64,000 nucleotides of DNA from assembly GCF_000759795.1 (NCBI RefSeq), contig NZ_BBMZ01000008.1:372001-436000 (forward strand). Direction: 5' to 3'. The notes under the pieces are model-generated. The model worked only from the letters and a program-made list of their open reading frames with translations. It did no database searches and had not been told where the DNA came from. This stretch comes from Pseudescherichia vulneris NBRC 102420. Lineage in GTDB: Bacteria; Pseudomonadota; Gammaproteobacteria; Enterobacterales; Enterobacteriaceae. Position 1 is the first letter of the stretch. Each line of letters opens with the position of its first letter. Below, one piece after another: positions 1-9,046 of the stretch. Made by a program: the position numbers and the translations under genes.

Positions 1-602
1 CGAACGGTAAAAACCTCGACGCAGGCAAAGCCGGTGTTGAAGTGGACGACCGTGGCTTCATCCGCGTTGACAAGCAGCTGCGCACCAACGTACCGCACAT
101 CTTTGCTATCGGCGACATCGTCGGTCAGCCGATGCTGGCACACAAAGGTGTTCACGAAGGTCACGTTGCCGCTGAAGTTATCGCCGGTATGAAACACTAC
201 TTCGATCCGAAAGTGATCCCGTCCATCGCCTACACCGAGCCAGAAGTTGCCTGGGTTGGCCTGACCGAGAAAGAAGCGAAAGAGAAAGGCATCAGCTACG
301 AAACCGCCACCTTCCCGTGGGCTGCTTCTGGCCGTGCTATCGCTTCCGACTGCGCAGACGGTATGACCAAGCTGATCTTCGACAAAGAAACTCACCGTGT
401 GATCGGTGGCGCGATTGTCGGCACCAACGGCGGCGAGCTGCTGGGTGAGATCGGTCTGGCTATCGAAATGGGCTGTGACGCTGAAGATATCGCGCTCACC
501 ATCCATGCGCACCCGACCCTGCACGAATCCGTGGGTCTGGCGGCAGAAGTGTTTGAAGGTAGCATCACCGACCTGCCAAACGCGAAAGCCAAGAAGAAGT
601 AA
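1..602 (+). CDS. lpdA: Dihydrolipoyl dehydrogenase (E3), C-terminal 200 residues; 5' end outside window
   Basis: E3 subunit shared by the pyruvate and 2-oxoglutarate dehydrogenase complexes and the glycine cleavage system; it reoxidises dihydrolipoamide with FAD and NAD+. The frame is open from base 3, so the gene is cut by the window edge; about 200 of the usual 474 residues are visible. Seen are the end of the FAD/NAD region (IFAIGDIVG, then AHKGVHEG) and the C-terminal dimerisation domain, including the HAHPTLHE motif that holds the His-Glu active-site pair. The lysine-rich end (KAKKK) matches the E. coli protein. The ATG at 42 is internal and is not the start. A terminator hairpin follows directly. 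Confidence 0.97.
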   Translation, partial: NGKNLDAGKAGVEVDDRGFIRVDKQLRTNVPHIFAIGDIVGQPMLAHKGVHEGHVAAEVIAGMKHYFDPKVIPSIAYTEPEVAWVGLTEKEAKEKGISYETATFPWAASGRAIASDCADGMTKLIFDKETHRVIGGAIVGTNGGELLGEIGLAIEMGCDAEDIALTIHAHPTLHESVGLAAEVFEGSITDLPNAKAKKK

Positions 603-621
603 GCTTCGACGCAGTATGATG

Positions 622-649
622 AAAGCGGCTCATGGAGCCGCTTTTTTTA
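622..649 (+). terminator. Intrinsic terminator of lpdA
   Basis: A 9-bp perfect stem (AAAGCGGCT pairing with AGCCGCTTT) with a 5-base loop is followed by a run of seven T, 20 bases after the lpdA stop. It separates lpdA from the convergent DUF2950 gene. Confidence 0.9.
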
Positions 650-676
650 TGGGTCGGGCCGACAAACCCTGCCGGA

Positions 677-1471
677 TTAAGGTTCTACAGGCTGCCACGG
701 CTCATTGGCGGCAAACGTATCGATCGCCTGCGCTTTCTTGCTCGTCTCCTTGCCTAAATCTGCCTGATAGACGCGGTCGTCCTGATCCACCATAAAGCTC
801 ATCACCCCGGTTTTCTGCCACTCTACCGGCCACGCCAGTAGAGCAAATCCTTGCGCGCTGTCGCTGTGGATGATCCGAAAGTGGTAGCCGTGATAGCCCT
901 CGCCCGGCACGCCTGGGCTAAATGCTGGGCCGAGTGGGCTGGGTGCCTCGTCGGGCTTTACCGGCCAGTAGAGGCCGTCCTGCTGGCCTTCGCTGCTGAT
1001 GAGTTTCGTGGCATAGACCTGCTTGCGCTGCCGGTAATCGTATTGCGCATCGACGTAGGCATGCATGGCTCCAATCGCCGACAGCTCGTTGCGGCCAATG
1101 GCGCGGGTCAGGATCTCCTCCTGCGCCGCAGGCATATCAAAGTGCCAGCCTCCGGCGATGTTGACTATAGGGATCGGCAGCTGCCAACCCGCGTCGCCGA
1201 CGTTGAGATGGGCAACATTCTCTTGTTCGACAACCTCATGCTTCACTGCCCAGTCTCGGTTGAAGCGGGCGATAGCTTCGGGATCGACCTCCCTCTGCGG
1301 TAGAAACTGCCGCCAGTCATCGCCCAGCACGGCGGCAAGCTGGGCTTCGTTTTGATCCGCCACCGCTGTGGCAAAAGCACTCGCCGCCTCGTCAGAAGAG
1401 GAGAACAGCTGTTGCGCATAGCTCATCAACGGCAGCGAGAGCAGCAGGGTGCTTAGCAGGATTTTTTTCAT
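677..1471 (-). CDS. DUF2950 family exported protein
   Basis: 264 residues with a clear N-terminal signal peptide (MKKILLSTLLLSLPLMSYAQ), so the protein is exported. The body resembles the DUF2950 family (GEGYHGYHFRI and the GLYWPVKPDE region are typical); I recognise the family from memory, not from a search. Function is unknown. It lies 12 bases downstream of the DUF3300 gene on the same strand, so the two are almost certainly co-transcribed; DUF3300-DUF2950 pairs occur in other proteobacteria. E. coli K-12 has only the DUF3300 partner (yacH) here. The 3' end converges on lpdA. Confidence 0.8.
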   Translation of the reverse strand: MKKILLSTLLLSLPLMSYAQQLFSSSDEAASAFATAVADQNEAQLAAVLGDDWRQFLPQREVDPEAIARFNRDWAVKHEVVEQENVAHLNVGDAGWQLPIPIVNIAGGWHFDMPAAQEEILTRAIGRNELSAIGAMHAYVDAQYDYRQRKQVYATKLISSEGQQDGLYWPVKPDEAPSPLGPAFSPGVPGEGYHGYHFRIIHSDSAQGFALLAWPVEWQKTGVMSFMVDQDDRVYQADLGKETSKKAQAIDTFAANEPWQPVEP

Positions 1472-1483
1472 TGTCGGCTCCGG

Positions 1484-3025
1484 TTAACGACGGCGAAACT
1501 CATGGCGTTCAGACAGGGCTTCACGCCCGGCTGCTCGCTGTTCAAGGTTGCCACTGTTGATGCGGCGGCTCTGCTCGCCGCGCAACTGCTGCGACTGCCA
1601 TGATGGCGAGCGACTATCGTTTCCGCTAAAGGCGTTAGCGTGAGTGCTCACCAGACGCTGCTCGCGCTGTGGAGAGGTGGGGACGGTTCGCTGGTGCATC
1701 TCTCTCGTTACCCTTTGTTTCGGTTGAAGGGTTTCTTTAGCCAGTTCCTTTTTTGTCTGATGGGCTGGGCGCGTCGTGTCGCTATCGTAGCCGCGGTAGT
1801 TATTCCGCTGCGCAATCTGGTTGAGCTGCTGCGAGGCGGCCTTGCGCTGCGCATCGCGTGAAGAGACGCCCGCTACGCTATTCGCTGGCGCGTGATTACG
1901 CTGCTCGAACTGCGCCATGGCTGCCTGACGCTGGCTATCTCGTGAAGCCGTCGGCTTCTGCGTGGCGCTCAGTCCGCCGCTAACGTCAGTGGGGTGAAAA
2001 CGCTGGGCAACCGCGCCGCTCTGGTAGGGGACGCCATTGCGATACGCTGGATTATGCTGCCAGGTCATGTTCTGCTCTTTCAGAGCCTGCCCTGAGATGC
2101 GGTTGAAGTTGTTAACGTTGATGTTGATGTTATCCCCGTTATGCTGGTAGCCGTTACCGTGGTAACCCTCATCATGATGATCGTGGTGATGATCATCGTC
2201 ATCGTCCCAGTCGATGTTGCTGAACAGGGCATAGGTCGTAGCAACGCCCAGGCTATAGCCGAAGCCTTTGACAAAGCTCTCTGCAAACTGCTGGCCGGGA
2301 GGCGGGGGCAGATAGACCGGCGGGTAGGCCGTGTTTGGCCAGCTGCCGTAGACCGTAGCGGGGTTGTAGTTAGGGACATACACCACCTGCGGATCGGCAG
2401 GCTCAATCTTGATCACCGTCGGGGCAGGGGCAGGGGCGGGCGCGCTGCTGCTTTGTACCGTTGCAGGTGCGGTCGCTTTCTTCGGCGTGCTGCTTACCGT
2501 CTGCTGCGGCGTTGATTTTAGGGCGCCGGTCTGCTGAGCCAGCTGCCGCAATCGCTGTACGGAGTCCATCACATCCTGCGGCTGGGCGAGAAATGCATCG
2601 CCAAGATTTTGTACCCACTCCGGGTTCTCACCCATCAACGCCATCAGCTGCGGGAAGGCAACCAGCGACTTCACGCTCGGATCCCAAGGCTGCCCAGAGA
2701 CCGCCTGGATGGCCGCATCGCCCTGTAGGGTTGGGTTATCCCGCGACCACTGCACCGCCTGTACTACGTTGGCCGGGTAGGTGGCAGCCATTAATACCTG
2801 AGAAAGCAATGGATCAGGATAGAGCGCCACCGGCGCGACCCACTGATCGATCTGCGCCGAGGTAAACGCAGCCTTCACCATCGACGGCTGGGGTTGGGGA
2901 GTCACAGGCACTGTCTGGGCAGACGTCTCAGGAGGGCGGCTTTTGACATAGAGCACGCCCGAGGCGGCAAACAGCCCGGCGCTGCACACGAGGGCCAGCG
3001 CAGCGTATTTAAAAGGCAGGGTCAT
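1484..3025 (-). CDS. yacH: DUF3300 family envelope protein (YacH)
   Basis: 513 residues, at the position of E. coli yacH between lpdA and acnB. The N-terminus has a hydrophobic export signal or anchor (about residues 8-26). The DUF3300 domain follows at about residues 55-150 (QWVAPVALYPDPLLSQVLMAATYP and following). A Pro/Ala/Thr-rich linker then leads to a short hydrophobic Gly-rich segment, a striking Asp/His run (five Asp then HHHDHH, near 2165-2210) and an Asn-rich patch. The C-terminal 200 residues are Gln/Arg-rich, low complexity and probably disordered. Function is unknown; metal binding by the Asp/His tract is only a suggestion. It is the first gene of an operon with the DUF2950 gene. 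Confidence 0.85.
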   Translation of the reverse strand: MTLPFKYAALALVCSAGLFAASGVLYVKSRPPETSAQTVPVTPQPQPSMVKAAFTSAQIDQWVAPVALYPDPLLSQVLMAATYPANVVQAVQWSRDNPTLQGDAAIQAVSGQPWDPSVKSLVAFPQLMALMGENPEWVQNLGDAFLAQPQDVMDSVQRLRQLAQQTGALKSTPQQTVSSTPKKATAPATVQSSSAPAPAPAPTVIKIEPADPQVVYVPNYNPATVYGSWPNTAYPPVYLPPPPGQQFAESFVKGFGYSLGVATTYALFSNIDWDDDDDHHHDHHDEGYHGNGYQHNGDNININVNNFNRISGQALKEQNMTWQHNPAYRNGVPYQSGAVAQRFHPTDVSGGLSATQKPTASRDSQRQAAMAQFEQRNHAPANSVAGVSSRDAQRKAASQQLNQIAQRNNYRGYDSDTTRPAHQTKKELAKETLQPKQRVTREMHQRTVPTSPQREQRLVSTHANAFSGNDSRSPSWQSQQLRGEQSRRINSGNLEQRAAGREALSERHEFRRR

Positions 3026-3218
3026 TTTTTTCTCCCGATTTCCACAGAAATCGCAGGGTCAGATATAGCCTGAGTATGAAAGAGAAGAGATTTTATTTTT
3101 TGATTAATGTTGCGGGTAGCAAGTGTAGAAAAGGCGTCAGTGAAGCCCTCCTGATACGAAGGGATTGAAGCAGCGAGTAAATTTTAGCGATTCAGCCCCG
3201 TTTTTCGGCTAAAAAAAA

Positions 3219-3245
3219 TAAACGTTACGCTACCTCTGCCGATGT
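3219..3245 (+). promoter_or_regulatory. Sigma28 (FliA)-type promoter
   Basis: TAAACGTT at 3219-3226, an 11-base spacer and GCCGATGT at 3238-3245 match the FliA consensus (TAAAGTTT, N11, GCCGATAA) in the invariant TAAA and GCCGAT cores and in the exact spacing. The predicted transcript start near 3253 leaves a leader of about 32 bases containing a strong Shine-Dalgarno (GAGAGGGAG, 3266-3274). This suggests that the next gene belongs to the late flagellar regulon; that is inference. Confidence 0.65.
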
Positions 3246-3284
3246 TATTACTCTACCCCTAACGGTGAGAGGGAGTTTCATCGC

Positions 3285-4703
3285 ATGATCCACGGTCTTA
3301 ACTCAACCACGACGTTGCCTTTTACAGCACGTGTGAGTTCTCCACTACAGCCTGGCGCAAATGCACGTGCTGCCAGTAATAGCGTTCCCCCAACCAGCGC
3401 ATCGACAAAAGTGATGTTTGGCAGCCAGACGCCGGAGATCGCAGCCGTTTACAGCCTGTCGCCAAAGAAAATCTCGGCCAGCATGTTAGTACCACAACAT
3501 ACTCAGCTCCTCGGACTGATGCAGGCGGTATCGGGCGGGTCGGTCTCCTCTTTTGCCAGCCTTGGCAGCGCGCTACTTAGCAACCTCAACGATAAGCGCG
3601 AGAATGTGACTCAGGCGCTGAGCGGAGCGGACATGGGCGCGGTAAATGCGTCCAGTGATGCTGCGGTAGCGCTGAATATCGTTACGCACTCCGGTTCGAC
3701 GGTGAGCCTGGTCATGACCCAGCAGGCTGAAGGTTTGGCCGTCGAGGTGAAAACGCAGGGTGAGGCGCTCAGTGATGATGAAGCGGCTGCGGTAGCTAAC
3801 CTGAGCGGGGCGCTGGAGAAGACGCTAAACGGTCTGGGCCAGCAGCCGCCACAGCTGGATCTTCTTGGTTTGACTCACTTTGACAGCAGCGTGCTGAAAT
3901 CCATTGATCTGAAAACGGATCTGCGCAACGGCGAGGCTACGTTACAGTCGCTCAATTTCCATGCCGATGATAAAACGCGTTCGGTGACGTATGAGGATGC
4001 CGAGTTCTCGCTCGAGATGAGCAGCGACACCTCCCATCCGGCATTGACCGGCAATGCCGCACAGCAGCAATCTGCGCTGAGTGCGTGGGATGACAAACTC
4101 GACAAGGCGCGTAGAGCAGGGCATGGCGACCGCGATCAAATCGCGGTGCTGAAGTCGGTATTCCGTGCGTTAAACAGCCATACCGAGAGTGAGGCGGCGG
4201 CGATAAGCGACAGCAAAGCGATCCGCATCGGCGATAACGGTGCGTCGCAGCTGAGTGGCTTAAATGATTTTTCACTGTCGCTGACGCAAACGCAAAAATC
4301 AGCTAACCCGGCGCGCGGTGAGGAAAATGACCGCTTTGCCTATTCAGCCTCGCAGTCGACGGAAGAGAGTACCGGCAGCAGCGGTGTGAACACCGTGAAG
4401 CAGACGACGCATAGCCATCTCAGCGCCGCCTGGCACGAGGCGCTCGATCCGTCGATTCCATTGGCGTTGAACGCCATGAAGTCGTCGCAAAACTATTATT
4501 ATCATCTGCTGGATAATGATGAAGAGAGCGCCACCACGCTAAACTATAACGGGCATGGACAGCTGGCCAGCGTTGGGCAACATGAGCAGGTAAATAACCG
4601 CGAAACGGTGAAAAAATACGTGCTGGGCAAACTGGTTGATCAAACCGTGACGCCGGAAGCCTATTCGCGTGATAAGCAGCTGGCGATATTAAAAACGCTG
4701 TAG
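3285..4703 (+). CDS. Unrecognised 472-residue cysteine-free protein, putative flagellar-regulon member
   Basis: I do not recognise this protein and E. coli K-12 has nothing here. It has no signal peptide or membrane segment. It contains no cysteine and only two tryptophans and is rich in Ser, Ala, Thr, Asn and Gln. The first 50 residues are Ser/Thr/Pro-rich and look disordered, as in substrates exported by type III or flagellar secretion. A more structured segment lies at about residues 125-245 (beta-like VALNIVTHSGSTVSLVM, a helical SDDEAAAVANL stretch, then LKSIDLKTDL). A low-complexity region follows, then a conserved-looking end with an NYYYHLL motif. The ATG at 3285 has a strong Shine-Dalgarno about 10 bases upstream. 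It is a single-gene unit behind a sigma28-like promoter. Export through the flagellar apparatus is a hypothesis. Confidence 0.8.
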   Translation: MIHGLNSTTTLPFTARVSSPLQPGANARAASNSVPPTSASTKVMFGSQTPEIAAVYSLSPKKISASMLVPQHTQLLGLMQAVSGGSVSSFASLGSALLSNLNDKRENVTQALSGADMGAVNASSDAAVALNIVTHSGSTVSLVMTQQAEGLAVEVKTQGEALSDDEAAAVANLSGALEKTLNGLGQQPPQLDLLGLTHFDSSVLKSIDLKTDLRNGEATLQSLNFHADDKTRSVTYEDAEFSLEMSSDTSHPALTGNAAQQQSALSAWDDKLDKARRAGHGDRDQIAVLKSVFRALNSHTESEAAAISDSKAIRIGDNGASQLSGLNDFSLSLTQTQKSANPARGEENDRFAYSASQSTEESTGSSGVNTVKQTTHSHLSAAWHEALDPSIPLALNAMKSSQNYYYHLLDNDEESATTLNYNGHGQLASVGQHEQVNNRETVKKYVLGKLVDQTVTPEAYSRDKQLAILKTL

Positions 4704-4719
4704 CGCTGTGGAAAGTGAC

Positions 4720-4737
4720 ACGGCCCGGCAGGGCCGT
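4720..4737. terminator. Hairpin after the 472-residue gene
   Basis: A 7-bp perfect stem (ACGGCCC with GGGCCGT, loop GGCA) starts 17 bases after the stop codon. No T-run follows, so it is a weak or factor-assisted terminator, or an mRNA-stabilising hairpin. Confidence 0.45.
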
Positions 4738-4844
4738 TATGTCGACACGGGCGTAGATTTTCGCGTTAAAAAAGGCGCGTCCCTCCGTTTTATTCCACCC
4801 TTAACGATTCAGCTAATATTTAATGTTGCTTTTTTGTAAACAGA

Positions 4845-4873
4845 TTAACACCCCCCCTAAATCCTGATATGCT
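4845..4873 (+). promoter_or_regulatory. Probable sigma70 promoter of acnB
   Basis: TTAACA at 4845-4850, a 17-base spacer and TATGCT at 4868-4873, preceded by the extended -10 dinucleotide TG at 4865-4866. The start point would be near 4880, giving a leader of about 220 bases. The 4704-5100 gap holds this promoter, the ERIC element and the acnB ribosome binding site, and no gene. Confidence 0.6.
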
Positions 4874-4948
4874 GCCCAATGCGGTATCGGGCATTACCCT
4901 ACAAACTACTGTTTCACAGAAGCATGAAGAGATCGCCTGTACACACAA

Positions 4949-5057
4949 TCATTCAAGTTACCTCAAGGCGGCAAGGGAGTGAATCCTCAGGAGCTTACAT
5001 AAGTAAGTGACTGGGGTGAACGAGCGAAGCCAACGTAGAAGTAGCTTGAAGGATGAT
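4949..5057. repeat. ERIC (IRU) element in the acnB leader
   Basis: Contains the core of the enterobacterial repetitive intergenic consensus: GTGAATCCTCAGGAGC, then TTACATAAGTAAGTGACTGG, then GGTGAACGAGCGAAGCCAAC. The ends form an imperfect inverted repeat (ATCATTCAAGTTAC against GTAGCTTGAAGGATGAT), as in full-length ERICs of about 110-127 bp. It lies between the predicted acnB promoter and its Shine-Dalgarno, so it would be transcribed as a long hairpin in the 5' untranslated region. Confidence 0.92.
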
Positions 5058-5100
5058 GTGTCGCCGCACTATGACAATGAGAGCGAGGAGAAATACCGTC

Positions 5101-7698
5101 GTGCTAGAAGAATACCGTAAGCACGTAGCCGAACGTGCCGCCCAGGGAATTGTACCCAAGCCTATCGATGCAACCCAAATGGCCGCACTGGTCGAGCTGC
5201 TGAAATCCCCGCCAGCGGGTGAAGAAGAGTTCCTGTTAGATCTGCTTTCCAACCGTGTTCCGCCGGGCGTTGATGAAGCCGCCTATGTAAAAGCAGGCTT
5301 CCTGGCCGCCATCGTAAAAGGTGAAGCCACCTCGCCGCTGATTACAGCGGAAAAAGCCGTTGAGCTGCTCGGCACTATGCAGGGTGGTTACAACATCCAT
5401 CCGCTGATTGAGGCGCTGGACAACGACGCGCTGGCCCCGATTGCCGCGAAAGCGCTCTCCCATACGCTGCTGATGTTCGACAACTTCTACGACGTGGAAG
5501 AGAAAGCGAAAGCGGGCAACGCCCATGCGCAGCAGGTGATGCTCTCCTGGGCTAACGCCGAGTGGTTCCTGAGCCGCCCGCCGCTGGCTGAAAAAATTAC
5601 CGTTACCGTCTTCAAGGTGACTGGCGAAACCAACACCGATGACCTCTCTCCGGCACCGGATGCCTGGTCACGCCCGGATATCCCGCTGCATGCGCTGGCG
5701 ATGCTGAAAAACCCCCGTGAAGGCATTGTGCCGGACGTGGTGGGTGCCGTTGGCCCGATTAAGCAGATTGAAGAGCTGAACAAAAAAGGTTTCCCGCTGG
5801 CCTACGTCGGTGACGTGGTTGGTACCGGTTCCTCCCGTAAATCCGCTACCAACTCGGTGCTGTGGTTTATGGGCGACGACATTCCGAACGTACCGAACAA
5901 ACGCGGCGGCGGTCTGGTGCTGGGCGGCAAAATCGCGCCAATCTTCTTCAACACTATGGAAGATGCGGGTGCGCTGCCCATCGAAGTGGACGTAAACAGC
6001 CTGAACATGGGCGACGTGATTGACGTCTATCCGTTCAAAGGCGAAGTGCGCAACCACGAAACCGGCGAGCTGCTGGCCAACTTTGAGCTGAAAACCGACG
6101 TGCTGATCGACGAAGTGCGCGCCGGGGGCCGTATTCCGCTGATCATCGGCCGTGGCCTGACCACCAAGGCGCGTGAAGCGCTGGGCATGCCGCACAGCGA
6201 CGTTTTCCGTAGCGCGAAAGCGGTTGAAGCCAGCAACAAAGGCTTCTCGCTGGCGCAAAAAATGGTGGGCCGCGCCTGTGGCGTGACCGGTGTTCGCCCT
6301 GGCGAATACTGTGAACCGAAAATGACCTCGGTTGGCTCGCAGGACACCACCGGTCCGATGACCCGTGATGAGCTGAAAGATCTGGCCTGCCTCGGCTTCT
6401 CCGCCGACCTGGTGATGCAATCCTTCTGCCACACGGCGGCCTATCCGAAGCCGGTGGACGTGACCACGCACCATACGCTGCCGGACTTCATCATGAACCG
6501 TGGCGGCGTGTCGCTGCGTCCGGGCGATGGCATCATCCACTCGTGGCTGAACCGTATGCTGCTGCCGGATACCGTCGGCACCGGCGGTGACTCCCACACC
6601 CGCTTCCCGGTAGGGATCTCCTTCCCGGCAGGCTCTGGTCTGGTGGCGTTTGCCGCGGCGACCGGCGTTATGCCGTTGGATATGCCGGAGTCGGTACTGG
6701 TGCGCTTCAAAGGTACGATGCAGCCGGGTATTACCCTGCGCGATCTGGTGCATGCTATTCCGCTGTACGCGATCCGTCAGGGCCTGCTGACCGTTGAGAA
6801 GAAAGGTAAGAAAAACATCTTCTCTGGCCGCATCCTCGAGATCGAAGGTCTGCCGGAGCTGAAAGTAGAGCAGGCCTTTGAACTGGCCGATGCCTCTGCC
6901 GAGCGTTCCGCTGCGGGCTGTACCATCAAGCTGGATAAGGCACCGATCACCGAGTACCTGACCTCTAACATCGTGCTGCTGAAGTGGATGATTGCGGAAG
7001 GATACGGCGATCGCCGTACCATCGAGCGCCGTATCCAGGGCATGGAGAAGTGGCTGGCGGATCCGCAGCTGCTGGAAGCCGATGCCGATGCCGAGTACGC
7101 CGCCGTCATCGAGATCGATCTGGCCGATATCAAAGAGCCGATCCTCTGCGCACCGAACGATCCGGATGACGCACGTCTGCTCTCTGACGTCGCCGGTGAG
7201 AAGATTGACGAAGTGTTTATCGGCTCGTGCATGACCAACATCGGTCACTTCCGCGCTGCCGGTAAGCTGCTGGACAGCCATAAAGGCCAGCTGCCGACCC
7301 GCCTGTGGGTCGCGCCGCCAACCCGTATGGATGCCGCTCAGCTGACGGAAGAGGGCTACTACAGCGTCTTCGGTAAGAGCGGGGCGCGTATTGAGATCCC
7401 GGGCTGCTCGCTGTGCATGGGTAACCAGGCGCGCGTAGCCGATGGTTCAACGGTGGTGTCAACCTCGACGCGTAACTTCCCGAACCGTCTGGGTACTGGG
7501 GCGAACGTCTTCCTGGCATCAGCGGAGCTGGCTGCGGTCTCTTCGCTGCTGGGTAAACTGCCGACGCCGGACGAGTACCAGATCTTTATGGCGCAGGTCG
7601 ATAAGACGGCGGTGGATACCTATCGCTATCTGAACTTTGACCAGCTCGGCCAGTACACCGAGAAAGCCGACGGCGTGATCTTCCAGACCGCCGTGTAA
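5101..7698 (+). CDS. acnB: Bifunctional aconitate hydratase 2 / 2-methylisocitrate dehydratase
   Basis: Main TCA-cycle aconitase; a 4Fe-4S enzyme that interconverts citrate and isocitrate through cis-aconitate and also dehydrates 2-methylisocitrate. The GTG at 5101 is chosen: GAGGAG at 5085-5090 sits 10 bases upstream and the product is exactly 865 residues, as in E. coli. An upstream ATG at 5053 is inside the ERIC edge and is rejected. Visible parts are the N-terminal HEAT-like domain (about 1-160), the swivel domain with [16 protein letters not shown], and the cluster domain with its cysteines (one near [11 protein letters not shown], two in [12 protein letters not shown]). In E. coli the apo form binds its own mRNA and RyhB pairs near the start; the ERIC here leaves about 43 bases of native leader before the start. 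Confidence 0.98.
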   Translation: MLEEYRKHVAERAAQGIVPKPIDATQMAALVELLKSPPAGEEEFLLDLLSNRVPPGVDEAAYVKAGFLAAIVKGEATSPLITAEKAVELLGTMQGGYNIHPLIEALDNDALAPIAAKALSHTLLMFDNFYDVEEKAKAGNAHAQQVMLSWANAEWFLSRPPLAEKITVTVFKVTGETNTDDLSPAPDAWSRPDIPLHALAMLKNPREGIVPDVVGAVGPIKQIEELNKKGFPLAYVGDVVGTGSSRKSATNSVLWFMGDDIPNVPNKRGGGLVLGGKIAPIFFNTMEDAGALPIEVDVNSLNMGDVIDVYPFKGEVRNHETGELLANFELKTDVLIDEVRAGGRIPLIIGRGLTTKAREALGMPHSDVFRSAKAVEASNKGFSLAQKMVGRACGVTGVRPGEYCEPKMTSVGSQDTTGPMTRDELKDLACLGFSADLVMQSFCHTAAYPKPVDVTTHHTLPDFIMNRGGVSLRPGDGIIHSWLNRMLLPDTVGTGGDSHTRFPVGISFPAGSGLVAFAAATGVMPLDMPESVLVRFKGTMQPGITLRDLVHAIPLYAIRQGLLTVEKKGKKNIFSGRILEIEGLPELKVEQAFELADASAERSAAGCTIKLDKAPITEYLTSNIVLLKWMIAEGYGDRRTIERRIQGMEKWLADPQLLEADADAEYAAVIEIDLADIKEPILCAPNDPDDARLLSDVAGEKIDEVFIGSCMTNIGHFRAAGKLLDSHKGQLPTRLWVAPPTRMDAAQLTEEGYYSVFGKSGARIEIPGCSLCMGNQARVADGSTVVSTSTRNFPNRLGTGANVFLASAELAAVSSLLGKLPTPDEYQIFMAQVDKTAVDTYRYLNFDQLGQYTEKADGVIFQTAV

Positions 7699-7723
7699 GT
7701 CAGACCAGGCCTTAGGCCAGCAT

Positions 7724-7757
7724 AAAACCCCTTCGTCTTGCGAAGGGGTTTTTTTAT
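7724..7757 (+). terminator. Intrinsic terminator of acnB
   Basis: A 10-bp GC-rich stem (AACCCCTTCG with CGAAGGGGTT), a 5-base loop and a run of T. It is the clear end of the acnB transcript. Confidence 0.9.
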
Positions 7758-7838
7758 TTCTCCTCCTTCTCCCCGTTACGCTGTTTTTCTTCTCCGCGGC
7801 TGCGATAATTACCCTATTGCGGATGTGAGGAAAAAAAC

Positions 7839-8201
7839 ATGGATTACGAATTCTTACGCGACATCACGGGCCAGGTGAAAGTGCGCATGTCGATGGGCCA
7901 CGAGGTGGTCGGACACTGGTTTAACGAAGAGGTAAAAGAGAATCTCGCCCTGCTGGATGAGGTAGAGCAGGCGGCGAAAACCGTCAAGGGCAGCGAGCGC
8001 CAGTGGCAGCGAATTGGTCATGAGTACACGATCTGGATGGACGGCGAAGAGGTCATCATCCGCGCTAACCAGCTGGAGTTCTCCGGGGATGAGATCGAAG
8101 AGGGGATGAGCTACTACGACGAAGAGAGCCTGTCGCTGTGCGGCGTTGAGGATTTTCTCCAGGTCGTCACGGCGTACCGTAAATTTATTCAGCAGAAGTA
8201 A
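7839..8201 (+). CDS. yacL: UPF0231 family protein YacL
   Basis: 120 residues, the same length as E. coli YacL and nearly identical across the stretches I recall ([45 protein letters not shown]). It is small, acidic, has no signal peptide and is probably cytoplasmic. Function is unknown. A GAGGA Shine-Dalgarno lies about 8 bases before the ATG. It is a monocistronic gene between the acnB terminator and the convergent speD. Confidence 0.95.
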   Translation: MDYEFLRDITGQVKVRMSMGHEVVGHWFNEEVKENLALLDEVEQAAKTVKGSERQWQRIGHEYTIWMDGEEVIIRANQLEFSGDEIEEGMSYYDEESLSLCGVEDFLQVVTAYRKFIQQK

Positions 8202-8251
8202 CGTGTTTTAAAAAGATTGTCGGAGCGTCCCTGCTCCGGCTTAAGCAGAGA

Positions 8252-9046
8252 TTACACGGCGGGAATATTGCGCGCGTAGTAGATCTCGCGCATCTCTTTC
8301 CATAGCGATTCGGTAATGGCCTCTCGCTCTTCGGCGGTGAGATCTTCCGGGCGGGTGTGGAACATATAGTGCTTCAGGTCGAACTCTTTCAGCATCATCT
8401 TGGTATGGAAGATGTTCTCCTGATAGACGTTCACGTCCACCATGTCATACAGCGCCTTCATATCCTCAGAGAGGAAGTTCTGAATCGAGTTGATCTCATG
8501 GTCGATGAAGTGCTTCATGCCGTTGATGTCGCGGGTAAAGCCGCGCACGCGGTAGTCAACGGTGACGATGTCCGACTCAAGCTGGTGGATCAGGTAGTTC
8601 AGCGCCTTCAGCGGGGAGATGACGCCACAGGTTGAGACCTCAATGTCGGCGCGGAAGGTGCACAGGCCGCCTTCCGGGTGGCTCTCCGGATAGGTATGCA
8701 CGCAGATGTGGCTCTTATCGAGGTGGGCAACCACCGTCTCCGGCAGCGGGCCGGGGTGGGCGGTTTTATCAATCAGGGTCGGATCGACCGGCTCTTCGCT
8801 CACCAGAATAGTCACGCTCGCCCCCTGCGGCTCATAGTCCTGGCGGGCAACGTTGAGAATGTTCGCGCCGATGATGGAGCAGGTCTCGGTAAGGATCTCC
8901 GTCAGGCGGTTAGCGTTATAGAGTTCGTCGATATAGGCAATATAGCCGTCACGCTCTTCGGCGGTTTTGGCATAACAGATATCGTAGATACAAAAACTCA
9001 GGCTTTTGGTCAGGTTGTTAAAGCCATGCAGTTTCAGTTTTTTCAA
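8252..9046 (-). CDS. speD: S-adenosylmethionine decarboxylase proenzyme
   Basis: Makes decarboxylated AdoMet, the aminopropyl donor for SpeE. It is 264 residues, like E. coli. The proenzyme self-cleaves between Lys111 and Ser112 (seen in [12 protein letters not shown]), and Ser112 becomes the pyruvoyl cofactor. The start is TTG at 9046, as in E. coli, with GGAGGTGA 8 bases upstream. This TTG overlaps the TGA of speE by two bases (TTGA), so translation of the two genes is probably coupled. An ATG 7 bases upstream is out of frame and is rejected. Confidence 0.97.
   Translation of the reverse strand: MKKLKLHGFNNLTKSLSFCIYDICYAKTAEERDGYIAYIDELYNANRLTEILTETCSIIGANILNVARQDYEPQGASVTILVSEEPVDPTLIDKTAHPGPLPETVVAHLDKSHICVHTYPESHPEGGLCTFRADIEVSTCGVISPLKALNYLIHQLESDIVTVDYRVRGFTRDINGMKHFIDHEINSIQNFLSEDMKALYDMVDVNVYQENIFHTKMMLKEFDLKHYMFHTRPEDLTAEEREAITESLWKEMREIYYARNIPAV

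Noticed and set aside
5053-5100. Upstream ATG start for acnB
   Set aside because: It lies at the ERIC boundary, has no homology in the 16 extra residues and no Shine-Dalgarno; GTG at 5101 gives the exact family length.
5668-7281. Long open frame (537 codons) on the minus strand inside acnB
   Set aside because: It is an antisense shadow of a GC-rich, strongly conserved gene, with a low-complexity composition and no ribosome binding site or family resemblance.
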